Of a DNA stretch of 64,000 nucleotides, positions 10,013 through 20,587 are shown piece by piece. The stretch is from Oscheius tipulae (taxonomy: Eukaryota; Nematoda; Chromadorea; Rhabditida; Rhabditidae), in the NCBI GenBank assembly GCA_037178975.1, contig JASJZH010000004.1, positions 7,502,001 to 7,566,000 of the forward strand, in the 5' to 3' direction. Position numbers and translations under genes: made by a program. The notes under the pieces are model-generated. The model was given only the letters and a program-made list of their open reading frames with translations, made no database searches and was not told the DNA's origin. Position 1 is the stretch's first letter. Each line of letters opens with the position of its first letter.

Positions 10013-11536
10013 TCAGTAGCGGATGCAACAAGGGTTCCACGACCTGGATCCGGGTGGACCGCGCATCTTTCCTCGCTTCGAGCGTCCTCCAGCCAGGATT
10101 GTGCTTCCATCTCCGACCTGTGTCACTGTACAGTACCTCGGGATACCCTGAAGCTCATGTTTAGATGAAAAAAAAAAAAAAAAAAACCTTGGAAGAGATG
10201 AATGTCCGGGTTCTTTTGGCCCCGTCGGTGCATTTGGCAGGTGGCATGCCCAGGAGCTCAATGATCAGCGCGAGCTGGTCGTTCTCGTCCTCACCCGGAA
10301 GAAGTGGATATCCGGTTAGAAGTTCAGCCAGTATGCAGCCAAGAGACCACATGTCGATGGGCATGCCGTATTTGTTGCCGAGAATAACTTCCGGGGCTCG
10401 ATAGAATCGCGACTGGATGTAGGTGTAGACGCGTTGGTCTTCGAAGCACGAGGAACCGAAGTCAATCACCTGGAAGGGTTTTGATGAAATTGATTTCCGA
10501 GATTCTAGACGAAACAGCTTGGTAAAAGTATTTTTAAGATACTTTGCTAGAAAGGAAAGCTGATAAGGTCAAGATGGGGTTAGCTGACTGTTACAGCCTC
10601 CGAGCTTCTCTTGTCAAAGCTTTCGAAGCCAAAAAATATTGAAAGCCTACCTTAATTCCACTTCGTCCCTGCTGCTTCAGCAACACATTTTCTGGCTTGA
10701 GATCACAGTGAATGAGCTTATTTTTGTTGAGGAGTTCCAGACACAAGAGCATCGAGTAGGCAAACTTTCTCACAAGCTGAAAATTTATTCCTACTACTGA
10801 ACATACTATCACCTACCATGAGACTGAATCCCTGGAACTTGTTCTTCTTGATCAACTCGTACAAGTTAATGTTCAGGAGCTCGAAGGTTATGCACTTATG
10901 GTTGCGAAAGTTGAAGTAGTCCAACATGTGGATGATGTGATGACTGCCATCGGGGTCCTGTCTACGAAGATGATCCAAAATCCTGATTTCCTCCTCGGCC
11001 TGTCGGTGAAATCGTTTCTCGTTGCGTACGAGTTTCAGGGCCACATATTGTTGGTACTTGTGATCGTAGGCCTTGATGACCTGTCCGAAGGAGCCTTTAC
11101 CTATTACTTTCAGTACTTCGTAGCGGTAAGCGACATGATCGTGGGCCACAAGCTGGTAGCTGCCCTGCTCGTCATCGTAGCCGGCGTTGTTTGCGCCTCC
11201 TGGAAATACAAAAATAGAATCTTGAGAACTCATGTTTCGAGATAAAAAAAACTGATTGTCCCTTCAAACTCGGACATCCTCCAGCTTGTTTTGATGTTTT
11301 CCGGCTGTTTATCAGATTTCTAAGAAGTCTCTCTGCCTAATGAGCACATTTGCTACCCCCCTTTTCTCGACAAACATCATAAGTGAGATCGAACCCCGTG
11401 ACTTACCTATGACACCGCCTCTCTTCTTGGCTTGAGATCCAACAAAGTAAACCCGTGAATAGTTGTAGATTTCGTTCTGTTCGAATGGCAGGAGCTTGTT
11501 CCCAAAAGTCTGGATAGCATCCTCCGGCTTGAAGCC
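10013..11536 (-). CDS. DYRK2-class (MBK-2-like) dual-specificity kinase, C lobe truncated
   Basis: Exons on the minus strand: 11536-11407, 11199-10817, 10776-10651, 10469-10188, 10147-10013 (stop). It starts with the class-2 DYRK N-terminal homology region ([17 protein letters not shown]) and the DH box ([12 protein letters not shown]). The kinase domain follows: glycine loop [18 protein letters not shown] with the ATP lysine, [18 protein letters not shown], and the activation loop YTYIQS, whose second Tyr DYRKs autophosphorylate, then RAPEVIL. The last exon reaches the [13 protein letters not shown] block and then stops, so helices G to I of the C lobe are missing. No 5' exon with a start codon was found between 11537 and the divergent UGT gene. 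It is a truncated gene, or further exons were missed. Confidence 0.8.
10151..10187 (-). other. Kinase intron dominated by a long T homopolymer
   Basis: This 37-40 nt intron begins GGT followed by about 18-20 T on the minus strand (A run at 10168-10186 on plus) and ends GCTTCAG. The homopolymer abuts the 5' splice site, so slippage would directly change the donor region. Confidence 0.6.
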
Positions 11537-11807
11537 CTAAAAATTGGATTTGAATTAGACGTAAATAAGACGCGAGATTTGCAGCTTTATTCTATAGAAA
11601 CGTGGTACGTCATCTCAGACCACTAACATCTCACAACATTTTATCTATCCTGCAAAGACAGCGTCTTATCGTGACACTTCCTCGAACTGGTCTGCCTGGT
11701 ACCTGAGCACTTCGTCAGGCCACAAACAAACAAACTTGTTTACGGTCTGCACACCTCATGAAGAGATAAAGAGTATCACTATTCCCTGGTCAATCACCTC
11801 CATCGCT

Positions 11808-13825
11808 ATGATGTTATTATTGTACTTTATGCTTTTCACAGGCCTTTCTTATGCTAAAATCATCGTCCACATGATGGATTCGTCTCACAGTCATTTGAAG
11901 TCAATTATGCCTTTTATTGAACGGTAAAGATTGCTTTGTTACCGCAACCCTCTTTTCAGTGCTCAGGAAAAGGGATATGGCTTCCATTTTCTTGAGAACG
12001 GTTTTTCTAAGCCTTACAAATATCCCAACAACATAACTTCCACATATTTTCACCTTCCAAGTAATCACTCTCAAAAACATCAAAGAAAGTAGTTTAGTGG
12101 ATCCAACCTGGAAGGACTCATTTCTCCCTCTTCTATGGACGGAACAATATGAGAGCAAAGATACTGTCGATCTGTGGGAGGTCGGTGATCGAAACTTCCA
12201 GAACAATTATAAAGCTGATAGCCAAAAGGTTGGTTTGAGAAGGAAGATCATGTTTGGATTTTCAGCTACTGAATTTGTATAATCAAACTTGGGACTTGGT
12301 CTTGGGAGATGAACTGTTCACTCCTTCCGCGAATGCGCTTGCTCTGAAGGCAAGACGCGAACATGGGACTCCTTTCATTATGGCAGCGACTTGTGTAATG
12401 CTCCACACCACCAGATATCATCTGGCTCTTGGTGAGTGATGTTTGGGTTCGAGTGCCACTAGAATGAGTGAACCACGTACGCTGTGGACAGGCACGTCAT
12501 TTTTAATAGTCTCATGAAGTACATGCTCTTTGAGATGTTTTGACTCCAGTATCAAAACATTGTTTCCGTATTTTGATAAGTCTGTTGCGATTACAGCTTT
12601 TTTCAGGAGGGACAGTGGTCAGCAGACCGTCCAAATTTATCGCACAGGGGAGAGAGCATCGCATCGAGTCCTTTATCAGCAGAGTGCATGCAGTGGCGAG
12701 CGAAATACTTGACCACTATCACATAGAAAGGATAGTCAATCATGTAGCAGTGCAGGTACTTTGAGATGTTGGGTTTAAAACGAGGGAAACCTAGACGTAC
12801 AAGCTTCTGAACCTACACCACTTCCATTTGGCAAAAGTGGCGCAACAGTCTTCGTACTTTTTCGCAGATGAATTGGTTCCTCTTGTCTGGCCTGCTCCAA
12901 GTATGTTTCATCTATCCATAGTCAAGATCATAGATGTTTAGCCTCAACACAGGTAATACAAACCGGGTATAACTGTGAAGAAGCTGGGAAACTTCCACGA
13001 GAATATGAAGAGTTCGTCAATGACAGAAGATCCAAAGGAACCATTTTCATGGCTTTCGGAAGCAATGTGGACTGGAATTACTCACCAAATTATCTGCTCA
13101 AAGAAGTTATTGACGGATTCAACCAGCTTTCAGATTACAGGTTGAGTTTTTCTAGACCAAAAAAATAAGCTTTAGGGTTATCTTCACGTTCAACGGAAAT
13201 GCTTCCCTCGTTACTGGTCTGAAATCACATGTGCTAATCACAAAATGGGCCCCTCAAAAAGAAATTCTTCACCATAACAAGACAAAGTTGTTTGTGAGCC
13301 ATGGAGGATTGAAAAGGTTTGTGATCCGTTAAAGTACACCGAGCATCAGTAAGAACAACGCGGCAGATCAAATTTTAAAAACGGTGAAGAGCAGCCAGTC
13401 AAGACATTAGCCCAATAAATATAAAAGAAAATTCTTTTAGCCTGAAAGATGCCATCTGTGGAACAGTTCCTCTTCTAATCATACCTCTCTTCGCCGAACA
13501 GCCACTTAGTGGTGAATTTGTCCGTCAAGCTGGAATTGGAGATCTCCTGCTCAAATTTGATATTAGATCCGAAAACTTTTCTCGGAAAGTAAAAAGCGTG
13601 GCAGAGACGGCAGACAACAAAAAGAACATCGTCAAATTGAAGAAATTCTTCCTGGATCGACCCATCGACAATCTCGAAATGGCCTCTTACGCATTTAGAA
13701 GGGCAATCAAAATGAGAATGCGATTTCCAACGTTCAAAATTAAGGGGATGTTTCAGCCGATACTGACTTATTTGTACTTACCTCAACTACTGGCGCTTTT
13801 AGTATTTACTTCAATAATTGTATAG
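11808..13825 (+). CDS. UDP-glycosyltransferase (UGT), type I membrane protein
   Basis: Nine exons: 11808-11923, 11960-12060, 12098-12228, 12266-12431, 12607-12755, 12804-12900, 12942-13140, 13176-13316, 13441-13825. All phases join. The start was chosen at tandem ATGs opening a signal peptide (MMLLLYFMLFTGLSYA). The C-terminal half carries the UGT signature: FMAFGSNVDW, KWAPQKEILHH, then FVSHGGLKSLKDAICGTVPLL and IPLFAEQP. That is the UDP-sugar binding block, though most UGTs have a D/N-Q pair where this has EQ. A hydrophobic C-terminal helix (about 13750-13815) would anchor it in the ER with the catalytic domains in the lumen. Expected role: conjugation of UDP-sugar to small lipophilic toxins or metabolites. 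AATAAA lies 40 bp after the stop. Confidence 0.9.
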
Positions 13826-14049
13826 TCTATAAACAACATATATGAATTGTTATCTGATCCTACAAATAAAAACGTACGAGTTTTAGCTGATTAGTTAAAA
13901 TTCAGTTTGAAATTGATAGCAGCAAAGTCCACGCGTTCTTTGTTCATTATTGGTCAGTGGAGATCGATAAGGCAGCGTAAACACCTGTTCTTGTTTCCTT
14001 AAGAAGCACGTTATTCCCATTTCCAGTTTCTAGTTTTACGATTTTAGAA

Positions 14050-15285
14050 ATGTTAGGTGGTGGAGCCTTGGATTGGAACCGCGAAGGAGTTGTGCTAACA
14101 AAGGACCAAAAGCAGTTTTACGAAAAAGAAGGGTATCTTATTCTTCGAAATGTCGTTCCCAAGTACGAACTGGACAGATTCTATCACAGATTCAAGGTAA
14201 TATCTTTTTTCTGTATCAACATAATTTTAGGAAGTATGTGAGCGTAAGCCCGGAATTCCACCCATGACAATAATGAAGGATGTGAGTATTGCCAAGTCGG
14301 AGTTCCAAGACGGTGTGAAAGCCATCACCAAGATCCAAGACTTCAACGCTGACCCAGTTTTGTTTGATTTCTGTCGTTATCCTGCAGTTGTGGACGTGGT
14401 CAAAGATCTGATTGGGAGACCAGAACATACCTTGATGTCGATGCACACGATGTTGATCAACAAGCCACCAGACAACGGGAAACTGACCTCGAGACACCCG
14501 ATGCATCAAGATCTTCAATACTTCCCGTTCAGACCGGCTGACTTCATCTGTTGTGCTTGGACTGCCATGGAAAAGGTGGGTGACAATCTCTAACAGTAGC
14601 AAGAGGCAATCGTTATTTGTTCGGGTCGCACGTATGTACACGGCAGGTTCATGTCGTACCCGTGCTATCTGGGCACATCTGGTAACGTTAGGACGCAGTG
14701 GCGTCTGCGTGTCAGTGTGTTTTTGTGTGTTTTTTCTTCAAAGCAGAGCTATTGGACTGAAAGCGAGTAGGTATAATGCTGCTTTTGGAGGGGTCCTATC
14801 CGGATAACTTTTACTTTTTCAGCCAATAAAATAACTTGCAGATAACCCGTGCTAACGGCTGCCTTGTCGTCGTTCCTCGCAGTCACAAAGGGGAACTTCT
14901 TCCTCACGGCTATCCAGACTGGGAAGGAGGTGTGAACAAAGCATACTATGGAATCCAAAACTACGATCCCAGTCTTCCACGTCTCCACGTTGAGATGGAG
15001 GCTGGAGATACTGTTTTCTTCCACCCTCTGCTCATTCACGGATCTGGTGCCAATAGGACTAGTGGTTTCAGAAAGGCCATCTCTTGTCATTACGCGAATG
15101 ACAACTTGTGTCACTATGTGGATATCGAGAACACAAGCCAGGAAGAAACTTCGAAGGAAATCATCGATATGGCAAAGAAAATTTATGGAAGACGAGGAGT
15201 GATTGCTGAAGGAGCCGACATCTCTTTTGCAGATGTGTGGAAGTTCAAGGGAAGAGTTGTGAACGGAACTCGAGCCAATCTCTGA
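14050..15285 (+). CDS. Phytanoyl-CoA dioxygenase-type (PhyH) Fe(II)/2-oxoglutarate oxygenase, copy 1
   Basis: Exons 14050-14196, 14231-14575, 14842-15285. The protein resembles peroxisomal phytanoyl-CoA 2-hydroxylase, which starts alpha-oxidation of branched fatty acyl-CoA. The iron-binding H-x-D lies in RHPMHQDLQYF (about 14493-14526), the distal His in HPLLIHGSGANRT (about 15022-15060), with the Arg that binds 2-oxoglutarate nearby. Length (about 310 residues) is near that of vertebrate enzymes without their N-terminal PTS2. Instead the protein ends RANL, like the KANL peroxisomal signal of catalase, so C-terminal import is plausible. The second intron (14576-14841) is long for this locus. 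A close paralog lies at 35461-36539 on the other strand. Confidence 0.92.
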
Positions 15286-15767
15286 AGAATCTTTGCATTT
15301 CTTGTATGTAAACGAACACTTTTAATATTGTGTACAATCTACACTTCCAATTAGATCAGACCATTTTCTGACAACTTGTTTCGGCCGTACTATGAGAGCG
15401 TTTGAAATCCGATTACCAGTTGAAAGTGCTAGGAAAAAAAATGAAGATTTCATAAGCGGCGTTCTGTAGTACTATCCTCCAGTTTGAATTCCAGCACAGA
15501 TTGTGTAGTCTTTGGATTCCGAGTAATGTGTCAGCCCTTTTTCCGAACGTCTCTCTTTTCGAAAGTGCATACAGGATAAATCTAAAACCTCGGGAAAGTT
15601 TTTTTCTAATTAGGCTTATTCGGGTTCCGAAAATAGACTGGAGGAGGCGGGAGGAAGAGTTTATGTTACTCAATTACGGTCCACCCGGCTGTCAATCTGA
15701 CTTCTTTTGACAAATTAGCTTTTAAGTTCATTTAAATCTCGTCTAACCTTCCTATTACTGGCAAAAA
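15286..15767. other. Intergenic stretch, nothing recognised
   Basis: This is the 3' flank of the PhyH gene and the 5' flank of a receptor gene. No conserved coding, RNA or repeat signal was seen. Confidence 0.5.
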
Positions 15768-16912
15768 ATGGTTTTGTTGAAGCTTTCTGTAGGCTTCTTC
15801 ATAGCAACAGTGTTCGGCTTCATTTCTTTTCTTCTCTACATCTCCATCTTGACGGCCATGTATAAGAACTGGAGACTATTTAACCATTCCTACTACAAAC
15901 TTTTCATATTCTCCTCAATAATAGTAAGGATTTCAGTTTCTCTGAAATCAAACATCCACAGAATATGTTCTCGTATTTGATCTCATGGCCTATTTTGCGT
16001 TTTCCGCAGCTGGTCTGCAAGGATTGCACCTTTTCTGACTTCTTCAGCCAGAACTATACTGGATTGTCGGAGCTGAGATATCTCTACCACTTTGCTGTTC
16101 TGGAACCCTCGAAAATGGAAGTAGCCATAGCCCTCAACCGGTACACCGCAGTAGCTTACAACATGAGCCATAAAATGGTAGGTTCTGAAATGTTTTGGTG
16201 GAATGAGTTAGCCTTTTTCAAAAAAAAATTGAATGATGTATTACAGGACTTTTTTTTGTGTTGGGAGAATCCGAACCAATAAACTGAAACTATGTAAGCC
16301 TCCTTTCAGATTTGGGAAAAGATCCTGCTCCCCACATGTCTCGCGATTATTTTTTTACCCGCCCTGCTAGCCATTCCTGCGTGGTTAAACAAGTCCTACA
16401 TCAAATGGTTCCCGCAGTTGGATCTTTACTTTTACACGAGCAATGAAGTTAGTTGGAACACGTACTTCATCTATCCCGTTTTGTTTGCAGAGTGAGATTT
16501 TTAGATCTGGAACGATATCAATACGTTCGGGAGTATCCTGCGCATGTGTGATCCTCTTGAGTTTGGGTACAATTCACGCTCTGTACAAAGAGCATATCTT
16601 CAAACATCGACCGACTGAAGTCAAGCTTTTCGCCCATTCCTCATTTAACTTTTTGGTTCTTTTCTTTTCGTTTTTCTATGCGGTAGGTTAATTGTTCACC
16701 AAATTGACTGTTTTTAATTACAGATCTATTTGAAAAATGTACCAGGCAGCTGGTTTAATTTGAACAGCAACGTCTTTCAGCCGTACATGATGGATGTTTG
16801 GCAGTTTTCCTCTCCTTATGCTTTAGTCTTGTGCAGTACAGATCTACGGAGAAGTTTGTGGCAACTTGTTCTCGGAGTTGATAGAAACTCAACGCAAATT
16901 TCTGCCATTTAA
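15768..16912 (+). CDS. 7TM chemoreceptor, Srg-superfamily-like (receptor A)
   Basis: Five exons: 15768-15923, 15962-16177, 16310-16447, 16491-16682, 16724-16912. The translation shows seven hydrophobic segments. TM1 is in the first exon (LSVGFFIATVFGFISFLL), and an ALNRYTAVAYN block lies after TM3, equivalent to the LNR motif of Srg/Sru/Srv receptors. It ends with a PYALVLCSTDLRRSL block in TM7. Exon structure and key blocks match receptor B and the pair at 60.8-64.0 kb, so the four form one subfamily. Expected role: chemosensory GPCR in ciliated neurons. Family assignment within the Srg superfamily is by eye. Confidence 0.8.
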
Positions 16913-17360
16913 ACTCGTTTTTTTTGTTGCTTTGTTACTTGAGAAGCTTTTTAAAAAAAACTTGAAAAGAATGGTCAATTTGAGTATACCAAGACGGTAC
17001 GGAAGAGAACAGATCCCTCCAAAGTTGTAAGAACCTTCTCCCATTACGTTACGTCGACCAAATTCTTGTTGAAACAGCTATCTCTTCTGCTGAAATGACA
17101 GGTTACAAAGCAATTAGAAGAACTCGGGCAATGCAGTTGAGCGTTCTAACACAAAACATTCGCCTAATCCTTTCCTCACATCCGGCGTACTCCTTCACAA
17201 CTTCCTCTAGAGTACAGACTACAAATTCCGAGATAGTTACAAGAAAACCTGGTGGAAATGCTATGGGGTCACGAAAATGTACCCTCTTAATTAACTTAGT
17301 TCCACCATTTCCAATTATCTGTCTCTTATTTTTGTCTGATTAAACTTTATTCTTTCAAAA

Positions 17361-18642
17361 ATGGTAAGATCGCTTTGTACTTATTGTAATTTGAGCAGTT
17401 AATTGGCCTTAACATCACGACAGCATTCCTTGTATCGACACTGTTCGGTCTACTTTCTATCCTGCTGTACATCCTTATTTGGTATACGATGTTTACAAAG
17501 AAAAAAGCCTTCAATGGATCCTACTACAAGTTGTTCATCTTCACTTCCTTTTTGGTAAGTGTAGACTGAAGTAGAAAGAAAATTCAATTTAGAACATTGC
17601 CTGCTACATCAACAGCTGGCCCATATTGAGGATACCAAACATTGTCTGTAGAGACTGCATCTTTTCGGAGTTCTACGAAGAAAGGACTTTCTTTGGATTG
17701 ACAACTATGCGGTTTCTCTATTACAGTTTTGCACTGATGCCTTCCTTCATTGAGGTCATCTTGGCGTTGAACCGATATCATGCTCTCGCTCACAACTTCA
17801 CCTACCAAGACGTGAGTTTACGAGAAAAAACTCTCTCCCGTCCTTCTCGAGAGTTGGATTTCGTACAAACTTAAAAGTTACAAAATGCTAATCGCAGCTG
17901 CCAGATTGAGTCTTTCTCATACCATCTCGGTATTACATTTTGACTACTATTCTGCACGTTTTACTCTCTTTTTCTCAAATTTAATTTTCTTAGCAATTTT
18001 TCAGACCTGGAAGAAGATTCAGTACCCAACGATGATAGCCATTCTACTTCTTCCCATTCCATTTGCATATCCCGCTCTGACACATCCTTCCTACAGCAAG
18101 TACCTTCCTCTGGCAGACCAATATTACTACTCTTCTGATGAGGTAACCTTTTTTACGGTTTCCATTAATAGTTTTTTCAGAGCAAAGGACGAAGATCGGT
18201 TACCCTTGCCGGTCTAGAGGGACTTTCCTCACTGACCGTCCTTGTTACAGGCATCGTTACACTTCGCTCACTTTTGAAAAACTCGCCCATCAAGAATAGA
18301 TCGCGTGAAGTCAAGCTCTTCGCTCATGCTATGGTCAACTTTTTGCTTCTTTTGTGTATTTCAGCCTATGGTGTAAGTACTATTGTTTGTGCATAAATGT
18401 AGCCGAATCTTCAGGTCTTGTACACATTCTTCGCTGATCGAGAATGGCTGGTACTAAACAGCTTTGCTATCCAGGCCTACCTGATGGACTTGGCATGTTT
18501 CGGATCAGCCTATGCGATGATGTTATGTAATTCTGAGTTGAGAAACTATGTACTTCTTACAATTGGATTGAAGAAACCAAAGCAGCAAAAAGTATCTGTT
18601 TCAGTAACAACTAATCAACAAGAAAGAAGATTGTCTGCCTAG
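17361..18642 (+). CDS. 7TM chemoreceptor, Srg-superfamily-like (receptor B), ATG-only first exon
   Basis: Six exons: 17361-17363, 17399-17554, 17593-17811, 18005-18142, 18181-18372, 18415-18642. The only start codon that joins in frame to the TM1 exon is an ATG immediately followed by GTAAGA, giving a 3-nt first coding exon. Motifs: ALNRYHALAHN after TM3, a conserved YYYSSDE junction before exon 5, REVKLFAHAMVNF before TM6 and SAYAMMLCNSELRN in TM7. The cytoplasmic tail is Lys/Ser-rich. An AATAAA sits about 8 bp after the stop. It is a tandem paralog of receptor A. Confidence 0.8.
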
Positions 18643-18783
18643 TTTACGAAATAAAGTTGTGAATAGAACCAATGTATCACCCGATTCGTGACCACGACTC
18701 GACACATAAGCATGTGTTCCGGACCAACAATAGTTGCAATTTGATCCCCGTGAATCGTAATTCAATCAAACTATTCCTTCCAA

Positions 18784-20405
18784 ATGTTGTTTTTCCATTT
18801 CATTGTCACTAGTATTTTCTTGACAGTTATTACTTATGTATCCCCAGAGACCGAACCTTTTATAAACGGTAAGATTTGAGCATAACAACTATGTTCCTTT
18901 TCAAGATACTCACATAAACAACTATTTTAATGTTACTACACGTCTTATTGGTAGTTTGCTCACCGGCTACGAAAGAAGACTCCCAGCTTTGTATATTGCT
19001 CGTTAGTCAGTTTCGAAAAGGAAAAAATGCTTTCAGCAACGACATCCTTACAATCCATAACTATGGCGGTTACGGTCGTTTTGAGCTATTGGAAGCTCCT
19101 CGCTCTTGTCAGTTCTTTCTCACCTTTAACCTTAATTCTCTCAGAATCAAGAACAGCAGAGTGCATCAGTTGTCGTGGATATATTTTATGTAAGGGGGTT
19201 TTTGTAACAAAGCCATTGTGCCAAATTTTGATGACGGTCTTGCATCTTTCTGGAATATAGAACAGATTGCTAACGAGGTTGATATCAAAGTTAAGATGTG
19301 GACAGATGTCCGTCTCAGATGGGATCCTTCCAATTACGAAGGCGTGGACAACTTCTATATTAACAGGAAGGACAGCTTCTGGATCCCTGATGTCATTCCT
19401 TACGACTCGTATGCAACAAATCAGTAAAAAAAAATGCGCAGTACTATTCAGACATGTGATGAACGATGTCATGCCAGAAGATCAGCAGTACCTGAACGTC
19501 TTCCACAACGGCACAGTCACCTACTATCGTACCCTTCTCCTTACGTTTGTATGCCGCTTACAGGTTTTAGCCGACTTACATTGCAAATATTTAATTTCAG
19601 TTGAAAAGTTTTCCTTTCGACACACAAGTATGTCCACTTCGGATCAGTTCTTTAAACTTTCCTGTCAGTCAGATTGAAATAATTGGGGAGGTCGGTCTTC
19701 GTGCAGATACTAAAGAAACGGTAAGGGGTCCTATGGCGAAGGCAACCTTTTTTTGAGCAACAAGGGAACGGTGAATGGACGATATTAAATGTTACACTTC
19801 AAAACGATTTGGACTTTAACAACGATCTATATTTCCCTGTAATACTGTACAACTTCGTTCTGCAAAGGAGCACGACCCACTACGTGGTCATGATGATAGT
19901 TCCCTCTTTCATTCTTACTCTACTCTCTGTTATTGGACTATTTTGGGAGAAAGTGAACGAAGAATGTTACATGGACAGGGTGAGTACGCAATTTAGGACA
20001 GAACCACATGTTGCAGCTGAACCTTGGGTTTGCTGTCATCTTGGCGATGATGTTTGTACTTCAAATGGTACCCCGGGACATGCCCAAGATCGATCAAATT
20101 GACAGCTTATGTAAGTTTTTTGTTTTTTGACTTAACTAGTTTTCAGCCGTTTACTTGATAGTAAACTTGGGTCTCATCACCCTTGCTAGTGTCATTGTTA
20201 TCAGCATGGGAAAGTGCAATAGAATATGGAAAATTGCGATGAGTGGGAAACAGTTAGATGGAAGGAAAGTTGCAAGAATTGTTCTAGACACATTGTTTAT
20301 AGACAATGGAGCTATTTATTCGTGCTGGTCAAGTCCATGAACACACTTTTCGGAGCACTCTTTGCACTGGCGGCAATTGTCAACCTGATTATTCTTGTCA
20401 CATAG
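18784..20405 (+). CDS. Cys-loop ligand-gated ion channel subunit, tandem copy 1
   Basis: Eleven exons: 18784-18868, 18906-19001, 19037-19107, 19145-19189, 19296-19408, 19452-19563, 19601-19720, 19758-19979, 20017-20110, 20147-20213, 20303-20405. After a signal peptide comes the ligand-binding domain, with MWTDVRLRWDPSN (loop D region) and the Cys loop C-RLQLKSFPFDTQV-C, with 13 residues between the cysteines. Then four membrane helices: TM1 VVMMIVPSFILTLL, TM2 LNLGFAVILAMMFVLQMV, TM3 and a C-terminal TM4. No vicinal Cys pair is seen in loop C, so it is not a nicotinic alpha-like subunit. Ligand and ion selectivity are unclear. The TM3-TM4 loop is very short if the only phase-compatible splice (AA|GTGCA at 20213) is right. 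Confidence 0.85.
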
Positions 20406-20587
20406 CTGTCTCTTCACACTATTCTTCGCCAAAGAGTCGTTATATTTCCTCCAGTGTTCCGTATAAAAGTGCCTAACTTTACTCGCGAGTAACTTGGGAC
20501 CAACAAGCGATGCAATTCGATCCCGAGAGGTCCAGGTCAATCAAGCAAACACTTTTTGTCAGAGTAATTGGGACCAGATGTCAATTA

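Noticed and set aside
10165-10190. A-homopolymer as a trace of retroposition (poly-A tail)
   Set aside because: It lies inside a kinase intron with proper donor and acceptor sites, and the kinase keeps its other introns, so it is not a processed copy.
19190-19295. Extra coding exon (NEVDIKVK-like) in channel copy 1
   Set aside because: Copy 2 joins the flanking exons directly, and the family has no insertion before the WTD motif. The open stretch is best read as intron.
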